DNA of 64,000 bases. Source: Bacteroidota bacterium. GTDB taxonomy: Bacteria; Bacteroidota; Bacteroidia; B-17B0; Aurantibacillaceae. Below, piece after piece: positions 47,797 through 57,149 of the stretch. Under the pieces are notes generated by a model, which saw only the letters and a program-made list of their open reading frames with translations, was not told where the DNA came from and made no database searches. The stretch spans positions 164,821 to 228,820 of the forward strand of contig JAIUNM010000003.1 of NCBI GenBank assembly GCA_020162035.1, written 5' to 3'. The stretch's first letter is position 1; every line of letters starts with the position of its first letter. A program made the position numbers and the translations under genes.

Positions 47797-48960
47797 ATGA
47801 AAAAATTAATTTTTATAAGCATTTTAATGGGAGTGTTAAATGCTAAAATAAAAGCTTCAACCGTTGCCATTCAAGCTACAACTACATTTTTACAAGCATC
47901 TAATTTGATTGTACCACCTACAAATTCAAAAATTCAAGTTGCTTTATTGTTAGATACATCTAACAGTATGGATGGTTTAATTGACCAGGCAAAATCTAGA
48001 ATTTGGGAAATTGTTAATACTTTAACAACCTTAAAATATCAAGGAGCTACGCCTGAAATAGAAATTGCATTGTATGAATATGGTAATGATGGATTAGATT
48101 CTAGAAATGGTTACATTCGTCAAGTTACCCCTTTAACAAAAGATCTAGACTTAATTTCTGAAAAACTTTTTGCTTTAAAAACAAATGGCGGTAGCGAGTT
48201 TTGCGGAAATGTAATTCAAACAAGTTTAAATGATTTAAAATGGGAAGATGGAAATAATACAATGAAATTAATCTACATATCAGGAAACGAGCCTTTTAAT
48301 CAAGGACCAATTGATTATAAAAAAGCAATATCAAATGCATTAAATAATAAAGTGTATGTAAATACAATTTACTGTGGCGATAAAGAATCAGGAATTAGAG
48401 AGTTGTGGCAAAATGGAGCTGTAATTGGCGAAGGAAAGTATTTTAATATTAATTCAAATGCAAAAGTTGAATATATTGTAACGCCTTATGATGACCAAAT
48501 TAATGCTTGTAATGATAAATTAAATAAAACATATATTGGTTATGGTAAACGAGGCTATAGCAAAAAAGCTAATCAAATTACACAAGATCAAAATGCAGCT
48601 GGGGTTTCAAGTTCAAATAGTGCCGAAAGAGTTGTAAGTAAATCAAAAGCCGCATATAGTAACGAAGAATGGGATATGGTAGATAGTTATAAAAAAGACG
48701 AACAAAGTATTCAAAAAATGAGTAATGAAGATTTACCTGTTGAGTTTAAAGGCAAAAGTAAAACTGAAATAACTCAAATTATTGAAGCTAAAGCTAAAGA
48801 ACGTGAAAAAATTCAAAAAGAAATTGGTGAATTAGCGGTTAAAAGACAAAAATTTATTAATGAAGAAGCTAAGAAAAAAACTAATAAAACCGATGATTTA
48901 GGTGCTGCAATGAAAACATCTATACTTGAATTAGCAAGTAAAAACGGATTTAAAGGTTAA
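47797..48960 (+). CDS. Exported von Willebrand factor A domain protein
   Basis: A 387-residue protein with a signal peptide (LIFISILMGVLNAKIKA). A VWA domain spans about residues 45-235, with the metal-ion site DTSNSMDGL. Further VWA-type features are KTNGGSEFCG and MKLIYISGNEPFNQG. The C-terminal 130 residues form a charged coiled coil (KEREKIQKEIGELAVKRQKF). It probably binds a protein partner in the periplasm; the partner is unknown. It is divergent from the histidine kinase and is followed by a perfect 16-bp hairpin. Confidence 0.85.
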   Translation: MKKLIFISILMGVLNAKIKASTVAIQATTTFLQASNLIVPPTNSKIQVALLLDTSNSMDGLIDQAKSRIWEIVNTLTTLKYQGATPEIEIALYEYGNDGLDSRNGYIRQVTPLTKDLDLISEKLFALKTNGGSEFCGNVIQTSLNDLKWEDGNNTMKLIYISGNEPFNQGPIDYKKAISNALNNKVYVNTIYCGDKESGIRELWQNGAVIGEGKYFNINSNAKVEYIVTPYDDQINACNDKLNKTYIGYGKRGYSKKANQITQDQNAAGVSSSNSAERVVSKSKAAYSNEEWDMVDSYKKDEQSIQKMSNEDLPVEFKGKSKTEITQIIEAKAKEREKIQKEIGELAVKRQKFINEEAKKKTNKTDDLGAAMKTSILELASKNGFKG

Positions 48961-48976
48961 TAAAAACTTACAATCT

Positions 48977-49015
48977 AAAATCCAATAATTACACAATTTG
49001 TAATTATTGGATTTT
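48977..49015. terminator. Terminator after the VWA gene
   Basis: AAAATCCAATAATTAC pairs perfectly over 16 bp with GTAATTATTGGATTTT around an ACAATTT loop, followed by more T. Its position argues against a translation start at the TTG in its right arm (49007). Confidence 0.85.
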
Positions 49016-49033
49016 TATTTTAAATTTAAAATT

Positions 49034-49855
49034 ATGAAGCGTAATTTTTTAATATTATTTTTATTAATACTTGTTTTTTCTTTTAAAAAACAAACTAATA
49101 ATTTAATTAATCTTTCTGGAACTACAGTTTCATCAAGATTTTTAGTGCCAAGTGATTTTATAAGAGAAAAAGTAGAAAATAATTCATTTGCACATTTTTT
49201 AAGAGAGTTACCTTTAAAAAAACATGGAAGTGAAGTTTATTTATATAATAAAAAATTAAAAGGAAATCAAAATGCTCATATAGCTGTAGTTGATAAATCT
49301 ATTTTAAGTGTTGATTTACAGCAATGTGCAGATGCTGTTATTAGATGCAGAGCTGAATATTTATACAGTACTAAACAATTTGATAAAATTAGTTTTAATT
49401 TTACTAATGGTTTTAAAGCAAGCTATATTAAGTGGCGCGAAGGGTATAAAATAAATGTTGCGGGTAATAAAGTTAGTTGGGTTAAAACTTCTAAACCCGA
49501 TACTTCCTATGCTGGATTTAATAATTATTTAAAAATGGTTTATAATTATTGCGGGAGCTTAAGTTTATCAAAACAACTTAAACAAAAATCGTTTTTAAAA
49601 TTAGAAATTGGTGATGTGTTATTAATTGGTGGTTCGCCAGGGCATGCAGAATTAGTAGTGGATAAAGTTATAAACCCAAAAACAAAAGAGTTTAAATTTT
49701 TATTATTGCAAAGTTATATGCCAGCTCAGGAAATGCAAATTTTAAAAAATAACGAGGATTTAAAAAGTTCGCCTTGGTACAGTAGTAATATAAACTTTAA
49801 TATCAGTACACCTGAATATAATTTCACTAAAGATAACTTGTATAGTTTTGAATAG
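49034..49855 (+). CDS. DUF4846 family exported protein
   Basis: A 273-residue protein. The ATG at 49034 gives a signal-like N-terminus (MKRNFLILFLLILVFSF). The body matches the DUF4846 family: FLVPSDFIREKVENNSFAHFLRELPLKKHGSEVYLYN, VDLQQCADAVIRCRAEYLYS, FNFTNGFKASYIKWREGYKI, LEIGDVLLIGGSPGHAELVVD and LLQSYMPAQEMQIL. The conserved SPGHAELVVD with His, and a Cys in LQQCADA, could be catalytic, but no activity is assigned. Its end is 4 bases from the end of the convergent GAF-protein gene. Confidence 0.85.
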   Translation: MKRNFLILFLLILVFSFKKQTNNLINLSGTTVSSRFLVPSDFIREKVENNSFAHFLRELPLKKHGSEVYLYNKKLKGNQNAHIAVVDKSILSVDLQQCADAVIRCRAEYLYSTKQFDKISFNFTNGFKASYIKWREGYKINVAGNKVSWVKTSKPDTSYAGFNNYLKMVYNYCGSLSLSKQLKQKSFLKLEIGDVLLIGGSPGHAELVVDKVINPKTKEFKFLLLQSYMPAQEMQILKNNEDLKSSPWYSSNINFNISTPEYNFTKDNLYSFE

Positions 49856-49858
49856 TAA

Positions 49859-52800
49859 CTAAAATTTAACTCCAATTACACAAACATCGTCAACTTGTTC
49901 TAATTCTCCCTTCCAGCTTTCAAACTCTAAATCTAATATTCGTTTTTGGTGTAAAAATGGCTTTTTATGGTGTTTTAAAATTAAATCTTTTAAGGTTTTC
50001 ATTTTAAATTTTTTACCCCTATCTCCGCCAAATTGGTCGGCATAACCATCGGTTAATAAATATAATTTATCGTTTGGTTCAATATTTATTTTAATTAATT
50101 CAAATTGTTTATTTATTGCTTCGTGTCCGCCAATAGAATGTTTTGTGCCTTTGTACTCAATAATTTCTTCATTTCTAATTAACAAAATTGGTCTTTGAGC
50201 AGATGAAAGTTCAAGCTCATTTGTTTTATGGTTAAACACAGCCAACGAAACATCCATACCATCGTTTGCCGATGTTTCTGATGTTTTTTTAATAAGTTGA
50301 ACTAAATTGGCATCAATTTGTTTTAAAGCATCAGATGGGGATTGAATAGTTTTATCACTTAAAACTTTACCCATAATATCGCTACAAATTAAACTCATAA
50401 ATGCACCAGGTACGCCATGGCCTGTACAATCAGCAGCAGCAAAAATTGTAAAATCTCCAATTCTGTTAAACCAATAAAAATCACCGCTAACAATATCTTT
50501 AGGTTTATATAAAATAAAACTTTCTTCAAAATATTCTGTTAGTCCATCAATTGGAGGTACAATTGCTTGTTGTATTTTTTTTGCGTATTTAATACTATCG
50601 GTAATGTCTTTGTTTTTTTCTTCAATAATTGCTTTTTGTTTATTAACCTCAGCAGTACGTTCTAAAACTTTTATTTCTAAATTAGAATATAAGTTGGCAT
50701 TATCAAGCGCAATGCCAATAGATACGGCTAAATTGCGTAATAAATTTAAATGATATTCTGTATAAGCATGAATTTTTGCGCTTTGTACGGTTAACACTCC
50801 AATGCAATTTTCTTTAGAAAAAATAGGTAAATAAATTATAGAGCCAGCCGAATTACCTACTAAAGTTTTTTTAATGTCTTTTATGAATTTTTGATATTCG
50901 TTTAAGTAATCAGTTATAAATATTTCTTTTTGTTTTAAAAAACATTGTGTGGCTAATCTGTTTTCATCTTTTAAATCAAAAGTTACACTATCTAATACAT
51001 TATTATTTTCAATAAACCCTTTAAATTCTATAAGTGAATTGTTGTGATTATATAGTCCAATTCCAAACATAGATGCATCCATTAATTTATTAATGTTAGC
51101 ATATACTTTTGCGTTAATAGCTTCAACTGATAAAGAAGAACTTATATCTTCGGCAATTTGACTTAATAACCGTGTGTTTTCGTATGCAATTCTAATTTCT
51201 TCGGTTCTTTCTTTTACTCTATTATCAAGAGTTGAATAAAGTGCGGCATTATCTAACGCAATAGCAACATATACAGCTAAATTTTTTAAAATTTGAACAT
51301 GATAATCTGTATAAGAATTTGAACTAAAACTTTGAACGGTAATTACACCAATAATTTTCTCTTTAGATACTAAAGGGATGTAAATTAACGATTCTGATTT
51401 TTTACCTTGAACAGGCGCACTTACATAATGTACATATTTATTTATTTCATTTTCAAAATCGTTAATTACAATTTCAATATTTTTATTGAAACATAAGCAA
51501 GTTAAGCGATTATTATCGTCAGCATCATAAGTAATATCATCAAAACTTTCGTTATCTTCAATGTATAAAGGAAAATCAATAGTGTTTTTTTCTTTATTAA
51601 ATAAACCAATACCAAATCCAGCGGCATCCATTAATTGATTAACGTTGTTATATACTTTTTCAATAATTTCTTTTGCAGAAAAAGTAGATGTAATATCATT
51701 TCCAATTTGACTTAATAATCTTGTGTTTTGATAACTTTTTTCAATTTCTTCTTTTTGCTTAACAACCTCTAAAGTTCGTTCATTAACTTTTTCTTCTAAG
51801 TTAGAGTAAAGGTTTGCATTTTCAATTGCCGATCCAATTGATAAAGTTATGTTTCTTAATAAATCTAATTGATATGTAGAGTAGGCGTGGGCATTTAAAC
51901 TTTGAACAGTAATAACACCAATTAATTCATCTTTTGATTTTAAAGGAATATATATAATTGATGAAGTATCATTGCCTTTTAGAGGTTTCCTTTCTAAGGT
52001 TACATATTTGGTGTATTCTAAAGAAAAATCATTAATTAAAATTTCTTCGTTATTTCTAATGCAAATTGCAGCTAGCCTGTTTTTATCGTTTGTATTAATA
52101 TAAAAATCATCAATTGTTGTATTATTTTCAATAAAATTTTTGAATTCAATTTTATTATTTTTCCTATTTATTAAACCAATTCCAAACGCATCGGCACTCA
52201 TTAAATTATTAATTCGTTTATAAACTTGTTCAATAATTCTTTCAATTGAAAGTGATTCAGAAATTTCTTTAGAAATATCGCCAAGTAAACGGGTATCTTG
52301 ATAATTTTTTTCTATTTCTTTGGTTCGTTCTTTTACTCTTTCTTCTAAAGTTCCGTATAACGATGCGTTTTCTAATGCAATAGCAACAAACACTGCTAAA
52401 TTTTTTAAAATTTGTAAATGATAATCGTTATAAGCATTTATTGTAAAACTTTGAACAGTAATTACACCAATTTTTTTGTTTTTAACAGTAATGGGTACGT
52501 ATATAATACTTTCTGTATTTCCACCTGGTAACGAGTGTCTTTGTAGGTTGGTTTTTTTAATGTACTCTTCTGTAAAATTAAGAATTACATATTCTTTTTG
52601 TGTAGTAAAGCATTGTACAGCTGGTCGTTTAACATCATTTAATGTGTAATCGTAATCTTCTAAAACCTCATTTTGTTCAATAGCGCCCGAAAAATATAAA
52701 CCATTTGTGTTTTCATCGTAAATGCCAATTCCAAAAGTGGTAGCGTCCATTAATTTATTTACACTATTGTAAACTTTACTTATAATTTCTTTAGTGCTTA

Positions 52801-55078
52801 ACGTACTTGTAATTTCTTTACCAATTTCACTTACAATTTTTGCATGGTCAGCTACTTTTTCAATTTCTTCTTTTTGTTTAACAACTTCTTTTGTACGTTC
52901 TTCTACTTTTTGCTCCATGTTGTTGTACAAATAAGCATTTTCTAAAGCAGTTGCTGTATAAGTGGATAGTGTTTTTAAATATTGTAAATGTTCGGGCTTA
53001 TAAGCATTTTTTTCAAAACTTTGTACAGTAATTACACCAAAAATTTTACTGCCCAGCATTAAAGGTGTAAATAATAATGAGTGTGGCATTTGCCCACTTA
53101 CAACTTTAATTTGTTTAACGTATTTAGAATATTCTTTTGTATTATCATTTAAAAATATATCCTTTTTGTTTTGATAACACCAAACCGTGTAATTATTTAT
53201 ATCGGTTAATGGAATTGAGATTTCATCTAAAAAAACTTCATCATTTTCAATTTCATATTTATAGTTTATACTATTTGTTTCAAGTTCAGCAATTCTAACT
53301 CCAAAACAATCGGCATCCATAATTTCTTTTATAGATGTATGCAGTTTTTTAAATATTGATTTTAAATTTAAGTTACTTGTTATTTCGCGCCCAATTTCAC
53401 TTAGTTTTTGATTAATAACAAAGGTTTTTTCAATCTCATCTTTACTTTTAATTAGCTCTTTTGTTCTTTCTTCAACTATTTTTTCTTGATTACGGTATAA
53501 GTTAGCATTATGTATTGCAATTGCTGTATAGGTTGCAATGTTTTGTAAAATATTTAAATGATAGTTTGTGTAAGCGTTTTTTTCAAAACTTTGAGTAGAG
53601 ATTACACCCAACTTTATGTCTTTATAAATTAAAGGAAGATATATAATTGATAATGGCCTTTTGCCGTGTGTAATTTCAACTTTTTTATTTGTGTACTTTT
53701 GTAATTCAGTATCGGTATCGTTTATTAAAATTTCTTTGTTTTGCAAAAAACAAATAATCCCTGGTTTATGAGTTTCTGATAAGGATACGTTTACATTTTT
53801 AAATACAACGCCATCTTCAATAAAAGTTGGAAAATTTAATTCAGTATTTTCATCATTAACTAAACCTATACCAAATCCTGTGGCATCCATTAGAGAATTT
53901 ACACTTTCGTAAACTGTGCTTACAATAGTTTCAACAGATAAACTCGAAATAATTTTTTGACCAACATCACGCATTAAAACTAAATTATTAGAAAAATTTT
54001 CTAACTCAGCTGCTTTACTTTCTAATAATTGCTTTTCTTGTTGAGAGCGCATTAAACTATTTTGCGTTTCAACATTTTTAATTACTTGGTTACTTTTTTC
54101 GGATATAACCTCTTCTTTAAACTTAGTAAATAGTTTAAAATAATTTAATGATTCTTCAAATTTACCATCTACTTCGCTTTGTTTAGCTAAAACTTCATAT
54201 GCTTTATAAATCCCTTCTTTAGAGTTAATTTCTTCAGATAATTTTAATGATTCTTTGATATATTTTATCCCCTCGGCTGAACTTCCAAGTTGAATATAAA
54301 AATTTCCAATATTATATAATGAAATTAATTCGCCCGGTTTAAAGCCTAAATCTCGTCTTATTTGTAAACTTTTTTCAAAATTAAATTTAGCTTTTTCAAT
54401 TTCGTTTAATGCAGCATAGGTTCTACCTAATCCATCAATTGCAAAGCCTGCAACTTGTTTGTTTCCTAGTTCTTCGCTAATAGTTGCAGATTTTGTGTAA
54501 TAATGTAAGGCTTTAATATTATCTTTTTTGTTGTAATACGCCTCACCTAAGCCATCAAGCACTTTAATGTATATTTCTAAAGCATTATGTTTTTCACATA
54601 ATTTTTCGCTTTCATGTAAAACCTCTAAAGCTTTATCGTTTTCAAAAATTCTATAATAAATTGTTCCTAAACCGTTTAACCCATCGGCCATTCCTAACTC
54701 GTCATTAATTTCTTTACTCTTAATGTAACATAAATTGTAATACTTAATGCAAGTGTCAAAATCAGAAACATAACTATAATTTGCTCCTAAATTGTAATAA
54801 CAAGCCGCAACACCTTTTGTATCTTCAATACTTTCAAATAACTCTATGGCTTTAAAACTATTTTCAACGGCAATATCATTTTTAGATATCCAAACATTTG
54901 ATGCTCCAAGGGTTTTATAAGCTTCTGCTTCTCCTTTTATATAGTTTTGTTTTGATGATAAATGCAACGCTTCATTTGCTAATCTTATAGCTTCAATAGG
55001 TTGTTTCCTATTTAAAGCCCAAGCTTTTTGATTTATATCATCTATTAGTTTAGTGTCTTTCAAGTGCAAAGTTTCCAA
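49859..55078 (-). CDS. Giant TPR, six-GAF, SpoIIE phosphatase signalling protein
   Basis: A 1739-residue cytosolic protein with no signal peptide or transmembrane segment. Residues 1-320 are tetratricopeptide repeats (YKTLGASNVWISKNDIAVENSFKAI, YYNLGANYSYVSDFDTCIKYY). Six GAF domains follow, with cores (LMDATGFGIGL and variants) near residues 397, 586, 778, 960, 1149 and 1333, so the period is about 185-190 residues. Each is linked by a coiled coil of the form LEEKVNERTxEVVKQKEEIEKS. The last 240 residues are a PP2C/SpoIIE phosphatase (KPKDIVSGDFYWF, DCTGHGVPGAFMSL, DGMDVSLAVF, LTDGYADQFGGDRGKKF, QVDDVCVIGVKF). It probably integrates several small-molecule signals to control one phosphatase output. 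Ligands and target are unknown. Confidence 0.9.
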   Translation of the reverse strand: METLHLKDTKLIDDINQKAWALNRKQPIEAIRLANEALHLSSKQNYIKGEAEAYKTLGASNVWISKNDIAVENSFKAIELFESIEDTKGVAACYYNLGANYSYVSDFDTCIKYYNLCYIKSKEINDELGMADGLNGLGTIYYRIFENDKALEVLHESEKLCEKHNALEIYIKVLDGLGEAYYNKKDNIKALHYYTKSATISEELGNKQVAGFAIDGLGRTYAALNEIEKAKFNFEKSLQIRRDLGFKPGELISLYNIGNFYIQLGSSAEGIKYIKESLKLSEEINSKEGIYKAYEVLAKQSEVDGKFEESLNYFKLFTKFKEEVISEKSNQVIKNVETQNSLMRSQQEKQLLESKAAELENFSNNLVLMRDVGQKIISSLSVETIVSTVYESVNSLMDATGFGIGLVNDENTELNFPTFIEDGVVFKNVNVSLSETHKPGIICFLQNKEILINDTDTELQKYTNKKVEITHGKRPLSIIYLPLIYKDIKLGVISTQSFEKNAYTNYHLNILQNIATYTAIAIHNANLYRNQEKIVEERTKELIKSKDEIEKTFVINQKLSEIGREITSNLNLKSIFKKLHTSIKEIMDADCFGVRIAELETNSINYKYEIENDEVFLDEISIPLTDINNYTVWCYQNKKDIFLNDNTKEYSKYVKQIKVVSGQMPHSLLFTPLMLGSKIFGVITVQSFEKNAYKPEHLQYLKTLSTYTATALENAYLYNNMEQKVEERTKEVVKQKEEIEKVADHAKIVSEIGKEITSTLSTKEIISKVYNSVNKLMDATTFGIGIYDENTNGLYFSGAIEQNEVLEDYDYTLNDVKRPAVQCFTTQKEYVILNFTEEYIKKTNLQRHSLPGGNTESIIYVPITVKNKKIGVITVQSFTINAYNDYHLQILKNLAVFVAIALENASLYGTLEERVKERTKEIEKNYQDTRLLGDISKEISESLSIERIIEQVYKRINNLMSADAFGIGLINRKNNKIEFKNFIENNTTIDDFYINTNDKNRLAAICIRNNEEILINDFSLEYTKYVTLERKPLKGNDTSSIIYIPLKSKDELIGVITVQSLNAHAYSTYQLDLLRNITLSIGSAIENANLYSNLEEKVNERTLEVVKQKEEIEKSYQNTRLLSQIGNDITSTFSAKEIIEKVYNNVNQLMDAAGFGIGLFNKEKNTIDFPLYIEDNESFDDITYDADDNNRLTCLCFNKNIEIVINDFENEINKYVHYVSAPVQGKKSESLIYIPLVSKEKIIGVITVQSFSSNSYTDYHVQILKNLAVYVAIALDNAALYSTLDNRVKERTEEIRIAYENTRLLSQIAEDISSSLSVEAINAKVYANINKLMDASMFGIGLYNHNNSLIEFKGFIENNNVLDSVTFDLKDENRLATQCFLKQKEIFITDYLNEYQKFIKDIKKTLVGNSAGSIIYLPIFSKENCIGVLTVQSAKIHAYTEYHLNLLRNLAVSIGIALDNANLYSNLEIKVLERTAEVNKQKAIIEEKNKDITDSIKYAKKIQQAIVPPIDGLTEYFEESFILYKPKDIVSGDFYWFNRIGDFTIFAAADCTGHGVPGAFMSLICSDIMGKVLSDKTIQSPSDALKQIDANLVQLIKKTSETSANDGMDVSLAVFNHKTNELELSSAQRPILLIRNEEIIEYKGTKHSIGGHEAINKQFELIKINIEPNDKLYLLTDGYADQFGGDRGKKFKMKTLKDLILKHHKKPFLHQKRILDLEFESWKGELEQVDDVCVIGVKF

Positions 55079-55093
55079 AATGTTAAAAATAAA

Positions 55094-55112
55094 GTAAAAG
55101 TTTAACTTTTAC
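55094..55112. repeat. Perfect 19-base palindrome upstream of the GAF gene
   Basis: GTAAAAGTT-T-AACTTTTAC lies 16-34 bases upstream of the minus-strand GAF gene start and 60 bases before the plus-strand carboxylase gene. It could be an operator for either gene or a 5' mRNA hairpin of the GAF gene. Confidence 0.45.
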
Positions 55113-55171
55113 AAATACAAACAAATAATGTTTTGATTGGCTTAAAATATGTAATTTAATAGCCAAATTTT

Positions 55172-56812
55172 ATGAATTTAGATTTTAATAAAAACGACGA
55201 TAAAATGCGTTTGCTTATTAGCCAAATGGAGCAACGTTTACAAAAAATTTACTTAGGTGGTGGCAAAAGTAGATTAGAAAAACTTAAAGAACAAGGTAAA
55301 ATGTCTGCTCGCGAAAGAATTGACTTTTTACTTGATAAAAATACTCCACGAACTGAAATTGGTGCTTTTGCTGGCTACGAAATGTATGCAGAGCATGGTG
55401 GTTGCCCAGCTGGAGGCGTTGTAGTTGTAATTGGTTATGTTAGCGGTAAACAATGTATTGTTGTTGCTAATGATGCAACTGTTAAAGCAGGAGCATGGTT
55501 TCCTATTACAGGTAAAAAAAACCTACGCGCGCAAGAAATAGCAATGGAAAACCGCTTACCAATTATTTATTTAGTTGATAGTGCTGGGGTTTATTTGCCT
55601 ATGCAAGATGAAATTTTTCCGGATAAAGAACATTTTGGACGTATTTTTAGAAATAATGCTGTAATGAGCAGTATGGGAATTTTACAAATTGCTGCAGTAA
55701 TGGGCAGTTGTGTTGCAGGAGGAGCGTATTTACCTATTATGAGCGATGAAGCCATGATTGTTGACAAAACAGGTTCTATCTTTTTAGCAGGAAGTTATTT
55801 AGTTAAAGCCGCAATTGGCGAAAATATTGATAACGAAACCCTAGGTGGTGCAACAACTCATTGCGAAATTAGCGGCGTAACAGATTATAAATGTAAAGAT
55901 GATGCAGAGTGTTTAACTCGAATTAAAAACATTATGAGCAAGGTTGGCGATGCTAACAAAGCTGGTTTTAACAGAATTGACGCTGCAAAACCTAAAAAAG
56001 ATGAAAAAGAAATTTATGGAATAATTCCTGATACACGTGATAAACAATATAACATGTATGATATTATTGAACGCCTTGTTGATAATAGCGAACATGATGA
56101 GTATAAGGCAAATTACGGGCAAAGCATTATTTGTACTTATGCTAGAATAGATGGTTGGGCTGTAGGTATTGTGGCAAATCAACGTAAAGTTGTAAAAGGT
56201 AAAAAACCTGCAAATGGTGTAGAAATGCAATTTGGAGGAGTTATTTATAGCGATAGTGCCGATAAAGCCGCTCGTTTTATAATGAATTGCAACCAAAAGA
56301 AAATACCATTGGTGTTTTTACAAGATGCAACTGGTTTTATGGTTGGCTCGCGTAGCGAACATGGTGGAATTATAAAAGACGGTGCAAAACTAGTTAATGC
56401 AATGGCAAACAGCGTTGTACCTAAGTTTACAATTATTGTTGGTAATAGTTATGGCGCAGCAAATTATGCAATGTGCGGTAAAGCCTACGACCCACGTTTA
56501 ATTGTTGGTTGGCCAACTGCACAAGTTGCAGTAATGGGAGGTGCGCAAGCAGCAAAGGTATTAGTTCAAATAGAAGTTGCTAGTTTAAAAGCTAAAGGCG
56601 AAGAAATAAGTCCAGAAAAAGAAATTGAATTGTTTAATAAAATAAAAGAAAGATACGATACGCAAACTACACCTTATTATGCTGCAAGCCGTATTTGGTT
56701 AGATGCTATAATAGATCCACTTGAAACCCGTAAAGTTATAAGTATGGGGATAGAAATGGCAAATTTATCGCCAATAACAAAACAATACAATGTTGGTGTA
56801 ATTCAAACTTAA
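55172..56812 (+). CDS. Acyl-CoA carboxylase, beta (carboxyltransferase) subunit
   Basis: A 546-residue carboxyltransferase. It contains RLEKLKEQGKMSARERIDFLLD, PAGGVVVVIGYVSGKQCIVVANDATVKAG, QDEIFPDKEHFGRIFRNNAVMS and GSCVAGGAYLPIMSDEAMIVDKTGSIFLAG. The LGGATTHCEISGVTDY stretch is closer to methylcrotonyl-CoA carboxylase beta than to propionyl-CoA carboxylase, so a leucine-degradation role is a reasonable guess. The biotin-bearing alpha subunit is not in the window. The YtxJ gene begins 5 bases after its stop. Confidence 0.92.
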   Translation: MNLDFNKNDDKMRLLISQMEQRLQKIYLGGGKSRLEKLKEQGKMSARERIDFLLDKNTPRTEIGAFAGYEMYAEHGGCPAGGVVVVIGYVSGKQCIVVANDATVKAGAWFPITGKKNLRAQEIAMENRLPIIYLVDSAGVYLPMQDEIFPDKEHFGRIFRNNAVMSSMGILQIAAVMGSCVAGGAYLPIMSDEAMIVDKTGSIFLAGSYLVKAAIGENIDNETLGGATTHCEISGVTDYKCKDDAECLTRIKNIMSKVGDANKAGFNRIDAAKPKKDEKEIYGIIPDTRDKQYNMYDIIERLVDNSEHDEYKANYGQSIICTYARIDGWAVGIVANQRKVVKGKKPANGVEMQFGGVIYSDSADKAARFIMNCNQKKIPLVFLQDATGFMVGSRSEHGGIIKDGAKLVNAMANSVVPKFTIIVGNSYGAANYAMCGKAYDPRLIVGWPTAQVAVMGGAQAAKVLVQIEVASLKAKGEEISPEKEIELFNKIKERYDTQTTPYYAASRIWLDAIIDPLETRKVISMGIEMANLSPITKQYNVGVIQT

Positions 56813-56816
56813 TTTT

Positions 56817-57149
56817 ATGAATTGGATTAATTTAATTTCAGAAGAACAATTAAATCAATTAAACGAAATTTCAACATCTAAAACTGTTGTGTTTTTTAAG
56901 CACAGCACACGATGCAGTATAAGTTCAACAGCTTTAAGTAGAATTGAAAGGCAAATTGGTAATAATTATGTTGATGTTGATTTTGTTTATTTAGATTTAT
57001 TAAATTACCGTAATTTATCAAATCTACTTGGTCAAATTTATGGAGTTGAACATCAAAGCCCGCAAGCATTAGTAATTAAAAATAAAAAATGTGTAGCTAA
57101 TAACTCTCATTTATCAATTGATATTGTTGAGATGCTTAAGGTTAGTTAA
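56817..57149 (+). CDS. ytxJ: Bacillithiol-system protein YtxJ
   Basis: A 110-residue thioredoxin-fold protein. It has the YtxJ signature VVFFKHSTRCSISSTALSRIE with a single active-site Cys, then VDVDFVYLDLLNYRNLSNLLGQIYGVEHQSPQALVIKN with the cis-Pro. YtxJ is a proposed monothiol bacilliredoxin that reduces bacillithiolated proteins. Its presence implies the organism makes bacillithiol. It follows the carboxylase gene by 5 bases. Its 3' end overlaps the convergent metal-receptor gene by 36 bases. Confidence 0.9.
   Translation: MNWINLISEEQLNQLNEISTSKTVVFFKHSTRCSISSTALSRIERQIGNNYVDVDFVYLDLLNYRNLSNLLGQIYGVEHQSPQALVIKNKKCVANNSHLSIDIVEMLKVS

Noticed and set aside
49007..49033. Upstream TTG start for the DUF4846 protein
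   Set aside because: It lies in the right arm of a perfect terminator hairpin. The ATG at 49034 gives a proper signal sequence.
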